64,000 bases of DNA from Stutzerimonas stutzeri (GTDB lineage: Bacteria > Pseudomonadota > Gammaproteobacteria > Pseudomonadales > Pseudomonadaceae). Where the stretch lies: the NCBI RefSeq assembly GCF_000590475.1, contig NZ_CP007441.1, positions 1,122,443 to 1,186,442 of the forward strand, given 5' to 3'. Both the position numbers and the translations under genes were made by a program. The notes below the pieces were generated by a model. The model ran no database searches. It was not told the origin of the DNA and saw only the letters and a list, made by a program, of their open reading frames with translations. Positions 1 through 8,753 of this stretch are shown in pieces; within the stretch, counting starts at the first letter, position 1, and the number at the start of each line of letters is the position of its first letter.

Positions 1-33
1 CGGGGTGTAGATGTTCCACGTGTCGGTCCTAGA

Positions 34-834
34 CTAGATATGCAGGATGAATTCGCGGACCAGCTTGCTGCCGAAATAGGCCAGCATCAGCAGGCAGAAG
101 CCTGCCAGCGTCCAGCGGATGGCCTTGTAGCCGCGCCAGCCAAGTTGGTGGCGTCCCCACAGCAGCAGACCAAAGACCACCCAGGCGAGGACCGATAACA
201 ATGTCTTGTGCACTAGATGCTGGGCGAACAGGTTCTCGAGAAACAGCCAGCCGGAAATCAGCGACGCCGACAGCAATAGCCAGCCGGCGAGCAGGAAGCC
301 AAACAGCAGGCTCTCCATGGTCTGCAGTGGCGGGAAGTTCTTGATCATGCCGGATGGGTGCTTGTGTTTCAGGTGGTGGTCCTGTAACAGCAGCAGCAGA
401 GACTGGAACACCGCAATCGTGAGCATTCCGTAAGCCAGGATGGAAAACAGAATGTGCGCCAGGATTCCTGGTTGTTCACTGATAGCAGGTGCCGTGCCCG
501 AAGGTGCGAACTGAGCGAAAAGTACTGTCAGGCAGCCGAGTGGAAAGAGCAGCAGCAGCAGGTTTTCGACCGGCATGCGCTGGAGCGCGAGCAGGATCAG
601 CAGAATCACGGCGGCGGCAATCAGGCTCGATGCCGTGAAGAAATCCAGGTGCAGGCCGCTCGGCGACAGCAGCTGGATAAACAGGCTCACCCCGTGCGCA
701 ATGAGCGCCAAGGCTCCCAAGACGAGAAGCAGACGTTTGTCCGGCGCAGTACGTTGCGCCAGGCGCAGGCCTTGGTATCCGGTGACGCCGGCATAAAGGC
801 AGGCGGCGGCTAGGCTCGGTAGCAGAGGGTGCAT
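34..834 (-). CDS. ypjD: YpjD/CcsA-type inner-membrane protein (cytochrome c assembly family)
   Basis: A 266-residue, almost wholly hydrophobic protein with about eight membrane segments, matching the CcsA/ResC/HemX-like cytochrome c assembly family. The pseudomonad homologue lies next to and divergent from ffh, exactly as here. The in-frame reading extends 18 codons further upstream, but those residues are polar and unlike a membrane protein. I therefore start at the ATG that begins MHPLLPSLAA. A haem-handling or cytochrome-related role is inferred from the family; the function of this stand-alone YpjD subgroup is poorly established. Confidence 0.8.
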   Translation of the reverse strand: MHPLLPSLAAACLYAGVTGYQGLRLAQRTAPDKRLLLVLGALALIAHGVSLFIQLLSPSGLHLDFFTASSLIAAAVILLILLALQRMPVENLLLLLFPLGCLTVLFAQFAPSGTAPAISEQPGILAHILFSILAYGMLTIAVFQSLLLLLQDHHLKHKHPSGMIKNFPPLQTMESLLFGFLLAGWLLLSASLISGWLFLENLFAQHLVHKTLLSVLAWVVFGLLLWGRHQLGWRGYKAIRWTLAGFCLLMLAYFGSKLVREFILHI

Positions 835-1035
835 AGGTCTGTTAGCAGGCTCGAAAGGCGCTGAGTGTGGCACAAACGCGGATCGCACAAAAGCGTGCGA
901 ATGGCGGCGGATCTTGGCTCAGCGGGCGGTCGGTGAGCCTCTTACCGAATGTTGCGCCGACTGTCATTGGGAATTGACTCGCCTGCTTGATGAAAAGCAT
1001 GGATGGCGGGGTACCGGCCCGGGGCGCACAGCTTC

Positions 1036-1041
1036 TATAAT
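1036..1041 (+). promoter_or_regulatory. Candidate -10 box for ffh
   Basis: A perfect TATAAT lies 35 bp before the ffh start codon in the divergent ypjD/ffh region (835-1076). The expected -35 position has no good match, so this is a partial promoter call. Confidence 0.45.
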
Positions 1042-1076
1042 CGTCGCCTTAACCACACCCAGCGTGGAAACGGCAC

Positions 1077-2456
1077 ATGTTTGAAAACCTAACCGACCGC
1101 CTCTCCCAGACGCTTCGCCATGTTACTGGCAAAGCCAAGCTGACCGAGGACAACATCAAGGACACCCTGCGCGAAGTGCGAATGGCGCTGCTAGAAGCCG
1201 ACGTTGCACTGCCAGTGGTCAAGGAGTTCGTCACCAAGGTCAAGGATAGGGCCGTCGGCACGGAGGTCTCCAAGAGCCTGACGCCTGGTCAGGCTTTCGT
1301 GAAAATCGTTCGTGCCGAGCTGGAAGAGCTGATGGGCGCGGCCAACGAAGATCTTGCCCTGAGCGTGGTGCCGCCGGCTGTCGTGTTGATGGCCGGCCTG
1401 CAAGGTGCAGGCAAGACCACAACGGTCGGCAAACTGGCCAGGTTCCTAAAGGAGCGCAAGAAAAAGACGGTATTGGTGGTTTCTGCCGACGTCTACCGTC
1501 CGGCAGCGATCAAGCAGCTGGAAACGCTGGCTGCAGAGGTGGGGGTGACCTTCTTCCCGTCCGATACCAGCCAGAAGCCGGTCGAAATTGCTCAGGCGGC
1601 GATTCGTGAGGCCAAGCTCAAATACATCGACGTTGTGCTGGTCGACACCGCTGGGCGTCTGGCCATCGATACCGAGATGATGGCCGAAATTCAGGCCGTT
1701 CACGCGGCGATCAATCCGGCCGAAACGCTGTTCGTGGTCGATGCCATGACCGGTCAGGATGCTGCCAACACCGCCAAGGCCTTCGGCGAGGCGCTGCCGC
1801 TGACTGGCGTGGTGTTGACCAAGGTCGACGGAGATGCGCGTGGCGGTGCCGCGTTGTCGGTCCGGCATATCACCGGCAAGCCGATCAAATTCCTCGGCAT
1901 GGGCGAGAAGAGCGACGCGCTCGAACCCTTTCATCCGGACCGGATTGCCTCGCGTATTCTCGGCATGGGCGATGTGCTTAGCCTGATCGAGCAGGCCGAG
2001 CAGACCCTGGATCGGGAGAAGGCCGAGAAGCTCACCAAGAAGCTAAAGAAGGGCAAGGGCTTCGATCTTGAAGATTTTCGCGACCAGCTTCAGCAGATGA
2101 AAAACATGGGCGGCCTCGGTGGCCTGATGGACAAGCTGCCGTCGATCGGCGGCGTGAACCTCTCGCAGATGGGCAATGCCCAGGGCGCGGCTGAGAAGCA
2201 GTTCAAGCAGATGGAAGCCATCATCAACTCTATGACGCCTATTGAGCGACGCAACCCGGATATCATCAGTGGTTCGCGCAAGCGTCGCATCGCCATGGGT
2301 TCTGGCACGCAGGTGCAGGATATTGGTCGCCTGATCAAGCAGCACAAGCAAATGCAGAAGATGATGAAGAAGGTCAGCGGTAAGGGTGGCATGGCGAAGA
2401 TGATGCGCGGTATGGGCGGAATGCTTCCGGGCGGTGGCGGGATGCCCAAGTTCTAA
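1077..2456 (+). CDS. ffh: Signal recognition particle protein Ffh (SRP54)
   Basis: The 459-residue GTPase subunit of the bacterial signal recognition particle. It binds 4.5S RNA and emerging signal sequences and docks with FtsY to deliver inner-membrane proteins co-translationally. The N domain (about 1-95) is followed by the G domain with P-loop GLQGAGKT at 107-114, DTAGR, and the TKVDGDARGG segment. The C-terminal M domain is methionine-rich and ends in a glycine/methionine tail (MRGMGGMLPG). Length is normal for the family. It heads the ffh-rpsP-rimM-trmD-rplS translation block. Confidence 0.98.
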   Translation: MFENLTDRLSQTLRHVTGKAKLTEDNIKDTLREVRMALLEADVALPVVKEFVTKVKDRAVGTEVSKSLTPGQAFVKIVRAELEELMGAANEDLALSVVPPAVVLMAGLQGAGKTTTVGKLARFLKERKKKTVLVVSADVYRPAAIKQLETLAAEVGVTFFPSDTSQKPVEIAQAAIREAKLKYIDVVLVDTAGRLAIDTEMMAEIQAVHAAINPAETLFVVDAMTGQDAANTAKAFGEALPLTGVVLTKVDGDARGGAALSVRHITGKPIKFLGMGEKSDALEPFHPDRIASRILGMGDVLSLIEQAEQTLDREKAEKLTKKLKKGKGFDLEDFRDQLQQMKNMGGLGGLMDKLPSIGGVNLSQMGNAQGAAEKQFKQMEAIINSMTPIERRNPDIISGSRKRRIAMGSGTQVQDIGRLIKQHKQMQKMMKKVSGKGGMAKMMRGMGGMLPGGGGMPKF

Positions 2457-2546
2457 CCCTGAGGCTCCCGGTGTACCGTTTGTTGGGCACCACTGAAGCT
2501 GAACAGGCCTGCTGTCGAGGCCTGTAGCTGTTTTTAAAAAAGCCAT

Positions 2547-2574
2547 TTGCAAAAGTCCGGATAATCCTTAGAAT
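2547..2574 (+). promoter_or_regulatory. Sigma70-type promoter for rpsP-rimM-trmD-rplS
   Basis: TTGCAA (2547-2552), a 16-bp spacer and TAGAAT (2569-2574) sit about 70 bp before rpsP. This leaves room for a short leader. The elements are seen directly; promoter activity is inferred. Confidence 0.5.
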
Positions 2575-2641
2575 ATGCGGCCTTTCGGGCCTTGGGCCCT
2601 GCATTCAGATTTGCTGTACCGACTACAGGAACGATGTTCAC

Positions 2642-2893
2642 ATGGTAACTATTCGTCTCGCCCGTGGCGGCTCCAAGAAGCGCCCTTTCTATCACCTGAC
2701 TGTGACCAACAGCCGCAATCCGCGTGATGGTCGCTTCGTTGAGCGTATCGGCTTCTTCAATCCGATCGCTTCGGGTGCTGAAGTGAAGCTTTCTGTAAAC
2801 CAGGAGCGCGCTACTTACTGGCTGAGCCAGGGCGCACAGCCGTCTGAGCGTGTTGCTCAGCTGCTGAAGGAAGCTGCCAAGGCCGCTGCCTAA
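2642..2893 (+). CDS. rpsP: 30S ribosomal protein S16
   Basis: An 83-residue basic protein with the S16 N-terminus MVTIRLARGGSKKRPFYH and the conserved SRNPRDGRF-like segment (here NSRNPRDGRFVERIGFFNP). It is a structural and assembly protein of the small ribosomal subunit. It begins the conserved rpsP-rimM-trmD-rplS operon, with rimM starting 4 bp after its stop. Confidence 0.98.
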   Translation: MVTIRLARGGSKKRPFYHLTVTNSRNPRDGRFVERIGFFNPIASGAEVKLSVNQERATYWLSQGAQPSERVAQLLKEAAKAAA

Positions 2894-2897
2894 GTAC

Positions 2898-3434
2898 ATG
2901 AACGCAACGTCTGCTCCGGCCGAAGACCTGATCGTAATCGGTAAAATCGTTTCGGTGCATGGCGTGCGTGGTGACGTAAAGATTTATTCCTTTACCGATC
3001 CGATCGAAAATCTGCTGGATTATCGTCGCTGGACGCTCAGGCGAGGTGACGAAGTCAAGCAGGTCGAGCTGGTCAAGGGTCGCCTCCAGGGCAAGGTTCT
3101 GGTGGCTACGCTGGAGGGCCTGACTGATCGTGAAGTGGCACGCACTTACGCTGACTTCGAGATCTGCATTCCCCGTAGCGAACTGCCTGACTTGGCCGGC
3201 GAAGAGTATTACTGGTTTCAGCTTCAGGGTCTGACTGTATTCAACCAGCTTGGGCAAGTGCTTGGGCGGGTGGATCATCTTCTTGAAACGGGCGCCAACG
3301 ATGTTCTGGTGGTCAAGCCGTTTGACGGCAGCCTGGATGATCGTGAGCGTTTGCTGCCCTATACCGACCCCTGTGTACTGAAGATCGATCTGGACGCAGG
3401 CGAGATGCATGTCGAATGGGACGCGGAGTTCTGA
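2898..3434 (+). CDS. rimM: Ribosome maturation factor RimM
   Basis: A 178-residue protein with the N-terminal RimM barrel (VIGKIVSVHGVRGDVKIYSF) and a C-terminal PRC-barrel-like half containing EEYYWFQLQGLTV and ETGANDVLVVKP. It binds S19 and helps 30S maturation around the 16S 3' domain. It lies between rpsP and trmD with almost no spacing, consistent with a single mRNA. Confidence 0.97.
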   Translation: MNATSAPAEDLIVIGKIVSVHGVRGDVKIYSFTDPIENLLDYRRWTLRRGDEVKQVELVKGRLQGKVLVATLEGLTDREVARTYADFEICIPRSELPDLAGEEYYWFQLQGLTVFNQLGQVLGRVDHLLETGANDVLVVKPFDGSLDDRERLLPYTDPCVLKIDLDAGEMHVEWDAEF

Positions 3435-3439
3435 CCGAC

Positions 3440-4192
3440 ATGTCCGGCTTTCGTGTCGAAGTGATCAGTCTGTTCCCGGACATGTTCGCTGCCATCCGCG
3501 ACTATGGTATTACCAGTCGCGCGGTGAAGCAGGGGCTGCTCCAGCTGCGTTGCTGGAACCCCCGGAGTTATACCGAAGATCGTCACCAGACGGTGGATGA
3601 TCGCCCTTTTGGTGGCGGCCCCGGCATGGTGATGAAAATCAAGCCGCTGGAGCTTGCATTGGCGGATGCCAGGCATGCCGCTGGCGAGAAGGCGAAGGTA
3701 ATTTACCTGTCGCCCCAGGGACGTCAGTTGAAACAGGCCGATGTTCGTGAGCTGGCGAAGGAGGAGGCACTTATTCTCATCGCTGGCCGCTACGAAGGTA
3801 TCGACGAGCGCTTCATCGAAGCGCATGTCGATGAGGAATGGTCGATTGGTGATTACGTATTGTCCGGCGGTGAGTTGCCGGCCATGGTGCTGATCGATGC
3901 GGTGACCCGCTTGCTCCCCGGAGCGCTGGGTCATGCTGATTCTGCCGAGGAGGATTCGTTTACTGACGGCCTGCTCGACTGTCCGCACTACACGCGACCG
4001 GAAGTGTATGCGGATAAGCGTGTTCCTGACGTGCTGCTTAGCGGCAACCATGAGCACATCCGGCGCTGGCGTTTGCAGCAATCCCTTGGAAGAACCTGGG
4101 AACGCCGCGCTGATCTTCTGGATAGCCGCTCGCTTTCTGGAGAAGAACAAAAGCTGCTGACGGAGTACATCCGTCAGCGGGACGATAGTTAA
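3440..4192 (+). CDS. trmD: tRNA (guanine-37-N1)-methyltransferase TrmD
   Basis: A SPOUT-class methyltransferase that makes m1G37 in tRNAs and prevents +1 frameshifting. Diagnostic segments are ISLFPDMF at the N-terminus, RPFGGGPGMVM, LIAGRYEGIDERF, and SIGDYVLSGGELPAM, which forms part of the trefoil-knot SAM site. An alternative ATG lies 24 bp upstream inside the end of rimM. I prefer the ATG at 3440 (250 residues), which places the family N-terminal motif immediately after the start. No strong Shine-Dalgarno decides between them. Confidence 0.95.
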   Translation: MSGFRVEVISLFPDMFAAIRDYGITSRAVKQGLLQLRCWNPRSYTEDRHQTVDDRPFGGGPGMVMKIKPLELALADARHAAGEKAKVIYLSPQGRQLKQADVRELAKEEALILIAGRYEGIDERFIEAHVDEEWSIGDYVLSGGELPAMVLIDAVTRLLPGALGHADSAEEDSFTDGLLDCPHYTRPEVYADKRVPDVLLSGNHEHIRRWRLQQSLGRTWERRADLLDSRSLSGEEQKLLTEYIRQRDDS

Positions 4193-4235
4193 CGTATCGA
4201 TGGCACGCCACGATGGCCTGTCTCAGGAGCACAGC

Positions 4236-4586
4236 ATGACCAACAAGATTATCCAGGCGCTCGAAGCCGAGCAGATGACCAAAGAACTGCCTCCGTTCGC
4301 CCCCGGTGACACCGTTGTCGTCCAGGTGAAAGTGAAGGAAGGCGAGCGTGAACGTCTGCAGGCCTTCGAAGGCGTTGTAATCGGCAAGCGTAACCGCGGC
4401 CTGAACAGTGCCTTCACCGTTCGCAAGATCTCCAACGGTGTGGGCGTTGAGCGTACTTTCCAGTACTACAGCCCGATGGTCGACAGCCTCAGCGTCAAGC
4501 GTCGTGGCGATGTCCGCAAAGCCAAGCTGTACTACCTCCGCGCGCTGTCTGGCAAGGCAGCCCGTATCAAGGAAAAGCTTTCCTGA
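4236..4586 (+). CDS. rplS: 50S ribosomal protein L19
   Basis: A 116-residue L19 protein at the 30S-50S interface. It starts MTNKIIQALEAEQM and contains the conserved GDTVVVQVKVKEG, RLQAFEGVVIGKRNRG and RTFQYYSPM segments. The start is placed after CAGGAG at 4226-4231. The open frame continues 12 codons upstream, but those are not L19-like. It is the last gene of the rpsP operon and is followed by a strong terminator. Confidence 0.98.
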   Translation: MTNKIIQALEAEQMTKELPPFAPGDTVVVQVKVKEGERERLQAFEGVVIGKRNRGLNSAFTVRKISNGVGVERTFQYYSPMVDSLSVKRRGDVRKAKLYYLRALSGKAARIKEKLS

Positions 4587-4600
4587 GGAAAGCGTCCTTC

Positions 4601-4633
4601 AAAAAAAAGCAGCCTTCGGGCTGCTTTTTTTTT
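4601..4633 (+). terminator. Rho-independent terminator after rplS
   Basis: A-tract, then AGCAGCC-TTCG-GGCTGCT, then a run of nine T. It is a textbook intrinsic terminator closing the ffh/rpsP operon. The A/T tails make it potentially bidirectional. Confidence 0.93.
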
Positions 4634-4893
4634 GCCGTTCAGTTGCTACCAGATAAAAGGAAAGTGTCAGTGCTCCGATAATACCGTCCCGACTTCAAGC
4701 GTTTAACCGCGCAGTTTCCTTCAGCCCTAACCGGACATGGCGATGACTAAGGGCGGGGAACAAGCGCTTTCCGGCCTTCCGTCACCGTGAGGATAAGGTC
4801 AGCTCATGTTCGCCGCTACAGGGATAGATTGACCTGGCGCGGATGATCTGGCCTATGGAACACTCATGCCTTTTCGCACGCCGATGAATCGTT
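4634..4893. other. Intergenic region upstream of xerD, no gene seen
   Basis: About 260 bp between the rplS terminator and xerD. I find no coding frame with a supported start, no RNA gene and no convincing promoter. It presumably carries the xerD promoter. Confidence 0.4.
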
Positions 4894-5790
4894 ATGCCCG
4901 CACTTGACGACCCCGTGATCGATCGTTTCCTCGATGCCCTCTGGCTCGAGAAAGGGCTGTCGGACAATACCCGTGAGGCCTATCGGAGCGATCTGGCGCT
5001 GTTCAACGGCTGGCTCAGCGCGCAAGGCGTTCGCCTGGTGGGCGCGGGCCGGGAGGCAATTCTCGATCATCTTGCTTGGCGATTGGCCAATAACTACAAG
5101 GCGCGCTCTACCGCACGGCTGCTTTCTGGGCTCCGCGGTTTTTATCGGTTTCTACTTCGCGAAGGCGAGATCTCGGTAGATCCCACGCTACGCGTCGAAC
5201 TGCCGCAGCTTGGGCGACCACTGCCCAAAGCGTTGTCCGAAGCCGACGTGGAAGCATTGCTGGCCGCACCGGATTTCGGCGATCCGCTGGGGTTGCGCGA
5301 CCGGGCGATGCTTGAAGTCCTTTATGCGACCGGCCTGCGTGTGACGGAACTGGTGAGTCTTAGTCTGGAGCAAATCAATCTTCGCCAGGGCGTGCTGCGC
5401 ACGTTAGGCAAGGGCAACAAGGAGCGCCTGGTGCCGCTCGGGGAGGAGGCCATGCACTGGTTGGCGCGCTATCTGCGCGATGCCCGGGATATCCTGCTCG
5501 CGGGTAAGGCGAGTGATGTGGTGTTTCCCAGCCGACGTGGCGATCTGATGACGCGGCAGACGTTCTGGCATCGAATCAAACTGCACGCCCGGCAAGCTGG
5601 AATTGCGGCTTCGATTTCGCCCCACACGTTGCGCCATGCCTTCGCCACGCACCTGCTCAACCACGGCGCGGATCTTCGGACCGTGCAGATGTTGCTCGGC
5701 CATAGCGACTTATCTACCACTCAGATATACACGCATATCGCCCGCGCGCGGCTACAGGAACTCCACGCGCAGCATCATCCGCGTGGCTGA
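4894..5790 (+). CDS. xerD: Site-specific tyrosine recombinase XerD
   Basis: A 298-residue tyrosine recombinase of XerD length. With XerC it resolves chromosome dimers at dif under FtsK control. The SAM-like N-terminal DNA-binding domain (about 5-90) is followed by the catalytic domain with R149 (ATGLRVTEL), K173 (GKGNKERLV), H244 and R247 (HTLRHAFATH), H270 (LLGHSDLSTTQ) and nucleophile Y279. XerD rather than XerC is supported by its position directly upstream of dsbC, as in other pseudomonads. The upstream Shine-Dalgarno is poor. Confidence 0.95.
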   Translation: MPALDDPVIDRFLDALWLEKGLSDNTREAYRSDLALFNGWLSAQGVRLVGAGREAILDHLAWRLANNYKARSTARLLSGLRGFYRFLLREGEISVDPTLRVELPQLGRPLPKALSEADVEALLAAPDFGDPLGLRDRAMLEVLYATGLRVTELVSLSLEQINLRQGVLRTLGKGNKERLVPLGEEAMHWLARYLRDARDILLAGKASDVVFPSRRGDLMTRQTFWHRIKLHARQAGIAASISPHTLRHAFATHLLNHGADLRTVQMLLGHSDLSTTQIYTHIARARLQELHAQHHPRG

Positions 5791-5919
5791 CCAGGGGTCG
5801 TTTGAGGCCTGCGTATCAGGCCACAAAATCCGCGGCCAAAAAAACCATGCCATGCGCTGAACAGAAGTGGCTATGTTAATCTGCCGGTCTTCCCTCGATC
5901 GAAGTCGCCAGGAGATTCC

Positions 5920-6645
5920 ATGCGCGTGATTCGTTTATTTGCTGCTGCGACCATTGGTCTTGCTAGCACTGTTGCCCTGGCCGCCGATGCCGACAAGACG
6001 ATCCGAGATTCGCTGCAGTCCATGCAGCCTGGCATGCCGATCGAGGCGATTGCCGAAAGTCCCATGGATGGCGTCTATCAGGTCCAACTCAAGGGAGGGC
6101 GGCAGCTCTACGCGAGCGCTGATGGGCAGTTCGTGATTCAGGGGTATATGTTTCAGTTCAAGGACGGTCAGGCCGTTAACCTGACCGAGCAGGCCCAGAG
6201 TCGCTCGGTTGCCAAGATGATTGACGCCATTCCCACCAGTGAGATGGTGGTCTTCTCGCCAGAGAAGCCGAAGACTCACATCACGGTTTTCACCGATACC
6301 GATTGTGGTTATTGCCAGAAACTTCACAGTGAAATGCCTGAGCTTAACCGTCTGGGCGTCGAGGTTCGCTATATGGCTTTCCCGCGGCAAGGTATGGGCA
6401 GTCATGGCGCCAATACCCTCGCCAGCGTCTGGTGCGCCAAGGATCGTCAGGCGGCGATGAATAAGGCCAAGGCGCGTGAGGACATACCAGTCGCCAGCTG
6501 CGACAACCCCGTTGCAAAGCAGTACGAGCTGGGTCAAATGATCGGCGTCCAGGGGACTCCGGCGATCATTTTGGCTGATGGTCAGGTTATTCCAGGGTAC
6601 CAGCCTGCGCCCCAGCTTGCTGAGCTCGCGTTAAAAGCCCAGTGA
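5920..6645 (+). CDS. dsbC: Periplasmic thiol:disulfide interchange protein DsbC
   Basis: A 241-residue disulfide isomerase/reductase that corrects wrong disulfides in the periplasm and is kept reduced by DsbD. It has a Sec signal peptide (about 1-21, ending ALA), a DsbC N-terminal dimerisation domain (about 25-95), and a thioredoxin-fold domain with active site C129-G-Y-C132 in TDTDCGYCQKLH. The cis-proline lies in GVQGTPAI. It follows xerD by 129 bp, the common pseudomonad order, with CAGGAG just before the ATG. Confidence 0.95.
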   Translation: MRVIRLFAAATIGLASTVALAADADKTIRDSLQSMQPGMPIEAIAESPMDGVYQVQLKGGRQLYASADGQFVIQGYMFQFKDGQAVNLTEQAQSRSVAKMIDAIPTSEMVVFSPEKPKTHITVFTDTDCGYCQKLHSEMPELNRLGVEVRYMAFPRQGMGSHGANTLASVWCAKDRQAAMNKAKAREDIPVASCDNPVAKQYELGQMIGVQGTPAIILADGQVIPGYQPAPQLAELALKAQ

Positions 6646-6653
6646 TGTTTCAG

Positions 6654-6677
6654 GCGGCATCCTTTCAAGGATGCCGT
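6654..6677 (+). terminator. Hairpin after dsbC
   Basis: GGCATCCTT and AAGGATGCC form a 9-bp stem with flanking pairs, 9 bp beyond the dsbC stop. There is no clear T-tract, so terminator function is tentative. Confidence 0.4.
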
Positions 6678-6748
6678 CCTGTGCGCGGCTACTGAACTGT
6701 TTCACTCCTCGCGTTCAAAAGCTGAAGGCATCCCGAGGAGATACGAAC

Positions 6749-7246
6749 ATGAAGCTTGAAGGTTCCTGTCATTGCAAAGCCGTGCGGTTCTCGCTCGAAT
6801 CGGCTGAGCCTTATCCGTTCATGCGTTGTTACTGCTCCATCTGCCGTAAAACGGCCGGGGCGGGTGGCTATGCCATCAACTTGGGCGGCGATAATCGGAC
6901 GCTGGCTGTTGAGGGGCGCGAGAACTTAAGTATCTATCAGGCCAAAATGGTCGATCCGGCAACGGGCGCGACTCGTGTCAGCGACGGGCAGCGTCATTTC
7001 TGCAAGCTGTGCGGCAGTGCGCTCTGGTTGTGGGATCCAAATTGGCCGGATCTGGTCCACCCGCATGCATCAGCTATCGATACCGACCTGCCGGAGCCCC
7101 CGGAGTCCACGCATCTGATGCTGGCGTCGAAGGCGTCATGGGTCGAGCCACAGGTTGGGCCTGATGACCGCTGCTTCGACCGGTATCCAGACGAGTCGCT
7201 CGCCCAGTGGCATCAGCGCCTGGGATTGCAGAGCGAGCCCAGGTAG
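6749..7246 (+). CDS. GFA-domain protein (glutathione-dependent formaldehyde-activating enzyme-like)
   Basis: A 165-residue protein of the GFA/CENP-V zinc family: GSCHCKAV near the start, CYCSICRKTAGAGGY, and FCKLCGSALWLWD, which provide the cysteine zinc ligands. The named family member (Gfa) binds glutathione and was proposed to speed S-hydroxymethylglutathione formation. Most homologues, probably including this one, have no proven activity. The start follows CCGAGGAG (6733-6740); the longer open frame upstream is not GFA-like. It sits between dsbC and hom, which are neighbours in some other pseudomonads, so it looks like an insertion into that block. Confidence 0.8.
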   Translation: MKLEGSCHCKAVRFSLESAEPYPFMRCYCSICRKTAGAGGYAINLGGDNRTLAVEGRENLSIYQAKMVDPATGATRVSDGQRHFCKLCGSALWLWDPNWPDLVHPHASAIDTDLPEPPESTHLMLASKASWVEPQVGPDDRCFDRYPDESLAQWHQRLGLQSEPR

Positions 7247-7276
7247 CGGAAGGCTTTTTTCGGCGTTGCTGTCGAT

Positions 7277-7305
7277 TTGACTAAATCCCGTGCGCTTCGT
7301 AATGT
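7277..7305 (+). promoter_or_regulatory. Sigma70-type promoter for hom-thrC
   Basis: TTGACT (7277-7282), a 17-bp spacer and TAATGT (7300-7305), ending 57 bp before the hom start codon. Spacing is ideal and the -35 is a near-consensus match. Confidence 0.6.
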
Positions 7306-7362
7306 GCGACTCTTTTGTTCGGCCGCTGTGCATGGCCGTTCGCTGGTAATGGGGAGTACAGC

Positions 7363-8667
7363 TTGAAACCGGTGAAAGTTGGCATCTGTGGGCTGGGAAC
7401 CGTCGGTGGCGGTACCTTCAATGTGCTCGAGCGCAACGCTGCGGAAATCGCCCGCCGTGCCGGGCGTGGAATCGAAGTCGCGCAGATTGCGGCTCGTCAT
7501 GCGAACCCAAGGTGCAGCACCGGCAACACTCCGATTACCGCCGATATTTTCGAGGTGGCGAACAACCCCGAGATCGATATCGTCGTCGAGCTGATCGGTG
7601 GCTATACTCTGGCCCGCGAGCTCGTGCTCACCGCCATCGAGAACGGCAAACATGTGGTCACGGCAAACAAGGCGCTGATCGCCGTGCACGGCAACGAGAT
7701 TTTCGCCAAGGCTCGGGAGAAGGGCGTCATCGTCGCGTTCGAAGCATCGGTTGCAGGCGGCATTCCGGTCATCAAGGCGATTCGCGAGGGCCTGGCGGGT
7801 AACCAGATCAACTGGCTGGCCGGCATCATCAATGGCACCGGCAACTTCATCCTTACCGAGATGCGCGAGAAAGGCCGTACCTTTGAGGATGTACTTAAGG
7901 AAGCGCAGGAGCTCGGCTATGCCGAGGCCGATCCGACCTTTGATGTTGAAGGTATCGATGCCGCTCACAAGCTGACCATCCTCGCCTCCATTGCTTTCGG
8001 TGTACCGCTGCAGTTCGACAAGGCCTATACCGAGGGCATCTCCCGTCTGACCACCGCCGACGTCAACTATGCCGAGGCACTGGGTTATCGCATCAAACAC
8101 TTGGGTGTCGCGCGCAGCACCGATTCGGGTATCGAGCTTCGTGTCCATCCGACGCTGATCCCGGCCGACCGGCTGATCGCCAACGTCAACGGCGTGATGA
8201 ATGCGGTCATGGTCAACGGTGATGCGGTCGGATCGACCCTGTATTACGGTGCTGGCGCCGGCATGGAGCCGACGGCTTCGGCTGTGGTGGCGGACCTGGT
8301 GGATGTGGCGCGAGCCCTTACCACCGACCCGAACAACCGCGTCCCGCACTTGGCGTTCCAGCCCGACTCGCTGTCGGCCCATCCGATCCTCCCGATCGGT
8401 GCCTGCGAAAGCGCCTATTACCTGCGGATTCAGGCCAAGGATCATCCCGGCGTGCTGGCACAGGTCGCAACCATCCTGTCCGAGCGCGGGATCAACATTG
8501 AGTCGATCATGCAGAAGGAAGCCGAGGTGCATGATGGCCTGGTTCCGGTCATTCTTGTCACCCACCGGGTGGTCGAGCAGCGTATCGATGATGCGATCAG
8601 GGCGCTGGAAGCGCTGACCGACGTGGTTGGCAGCGTCGTGAGAATCCGGGTGGAACAGCTGAATTAA
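7363..8667 (+). CDS. hom: Homoserine dehydrogenase
   Basis: A 434-residue monofunctional homoserine dehydrogenase that reduces aspartate semialdehyde to homoserine for threonine, methionine and isoleucine synthesis. The N-terminal Rossmann motif is GICGLGTVGGG, followed by the catalytic domain with GIINGTGNFILTEM and GYAEADPTFDVEG. A C-terminal ACT domain (about 350-430, YYLRIQAKDHPGVLAQ) probably gives threonine feedback. The start is the TTG at 7363, which follows GGGGAG and gives the N-terminus (M)KPVKVGICG. The longer ATG-initiated reading adds 16 residues unlike the family. Confidence 0.95.
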   Translation: MKPVKVGICGLGTVGGGTFNVLERNAAEIARRAGRGIEVAQIAARHANPRCSTGNTPITADIFEVANNPEIDIVVELIGGYTLARELVLTAIENGKHVVTANKALIAVHGNEIFAKAREKGVIVAFEASVAGGIPVIKAIREGLAGNQINWLAGIINGTGNFILTEMREKGRTFEDVLKEAQELGYAEADPTFDVEGIDAAHKLTILASIAFGVPLQFDKAYTEGISRLTTADVNYAEALGYRIKHLGVARSTDSGIELRVHPTLIPADRLIANVNGVMNAVMVNGDAVGSTLYYGAGAGMEPTASAVVADLVDVARALTTDPNNRVPHLAFQPDSLSAHPILPIGACESAYYLRIQAKDHPGVLAQVATILSERGINIESIMQKEAEVHDGLVPVILVTHRVVEQRIDDAIRALEALTDVVGSVVRIRVEQLN

Positions 8668-8753
8668 TCGGAGCTGAATCCGGAGCTGGAAGCTGGAGCG
8701 AATTGCTCCGCTTCAGCCTAAGGCCAACGGCTCAAAACAAAGGTTTGAACAAC

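Noticed and set aside
7213..8565. A 450-codon open frame on the minus strand opposite hom
   Set aside because: It lies wholly antisense to a clearly conserved enzyme, has no family signature and the residue pattern of a GC-rich shadow frame.
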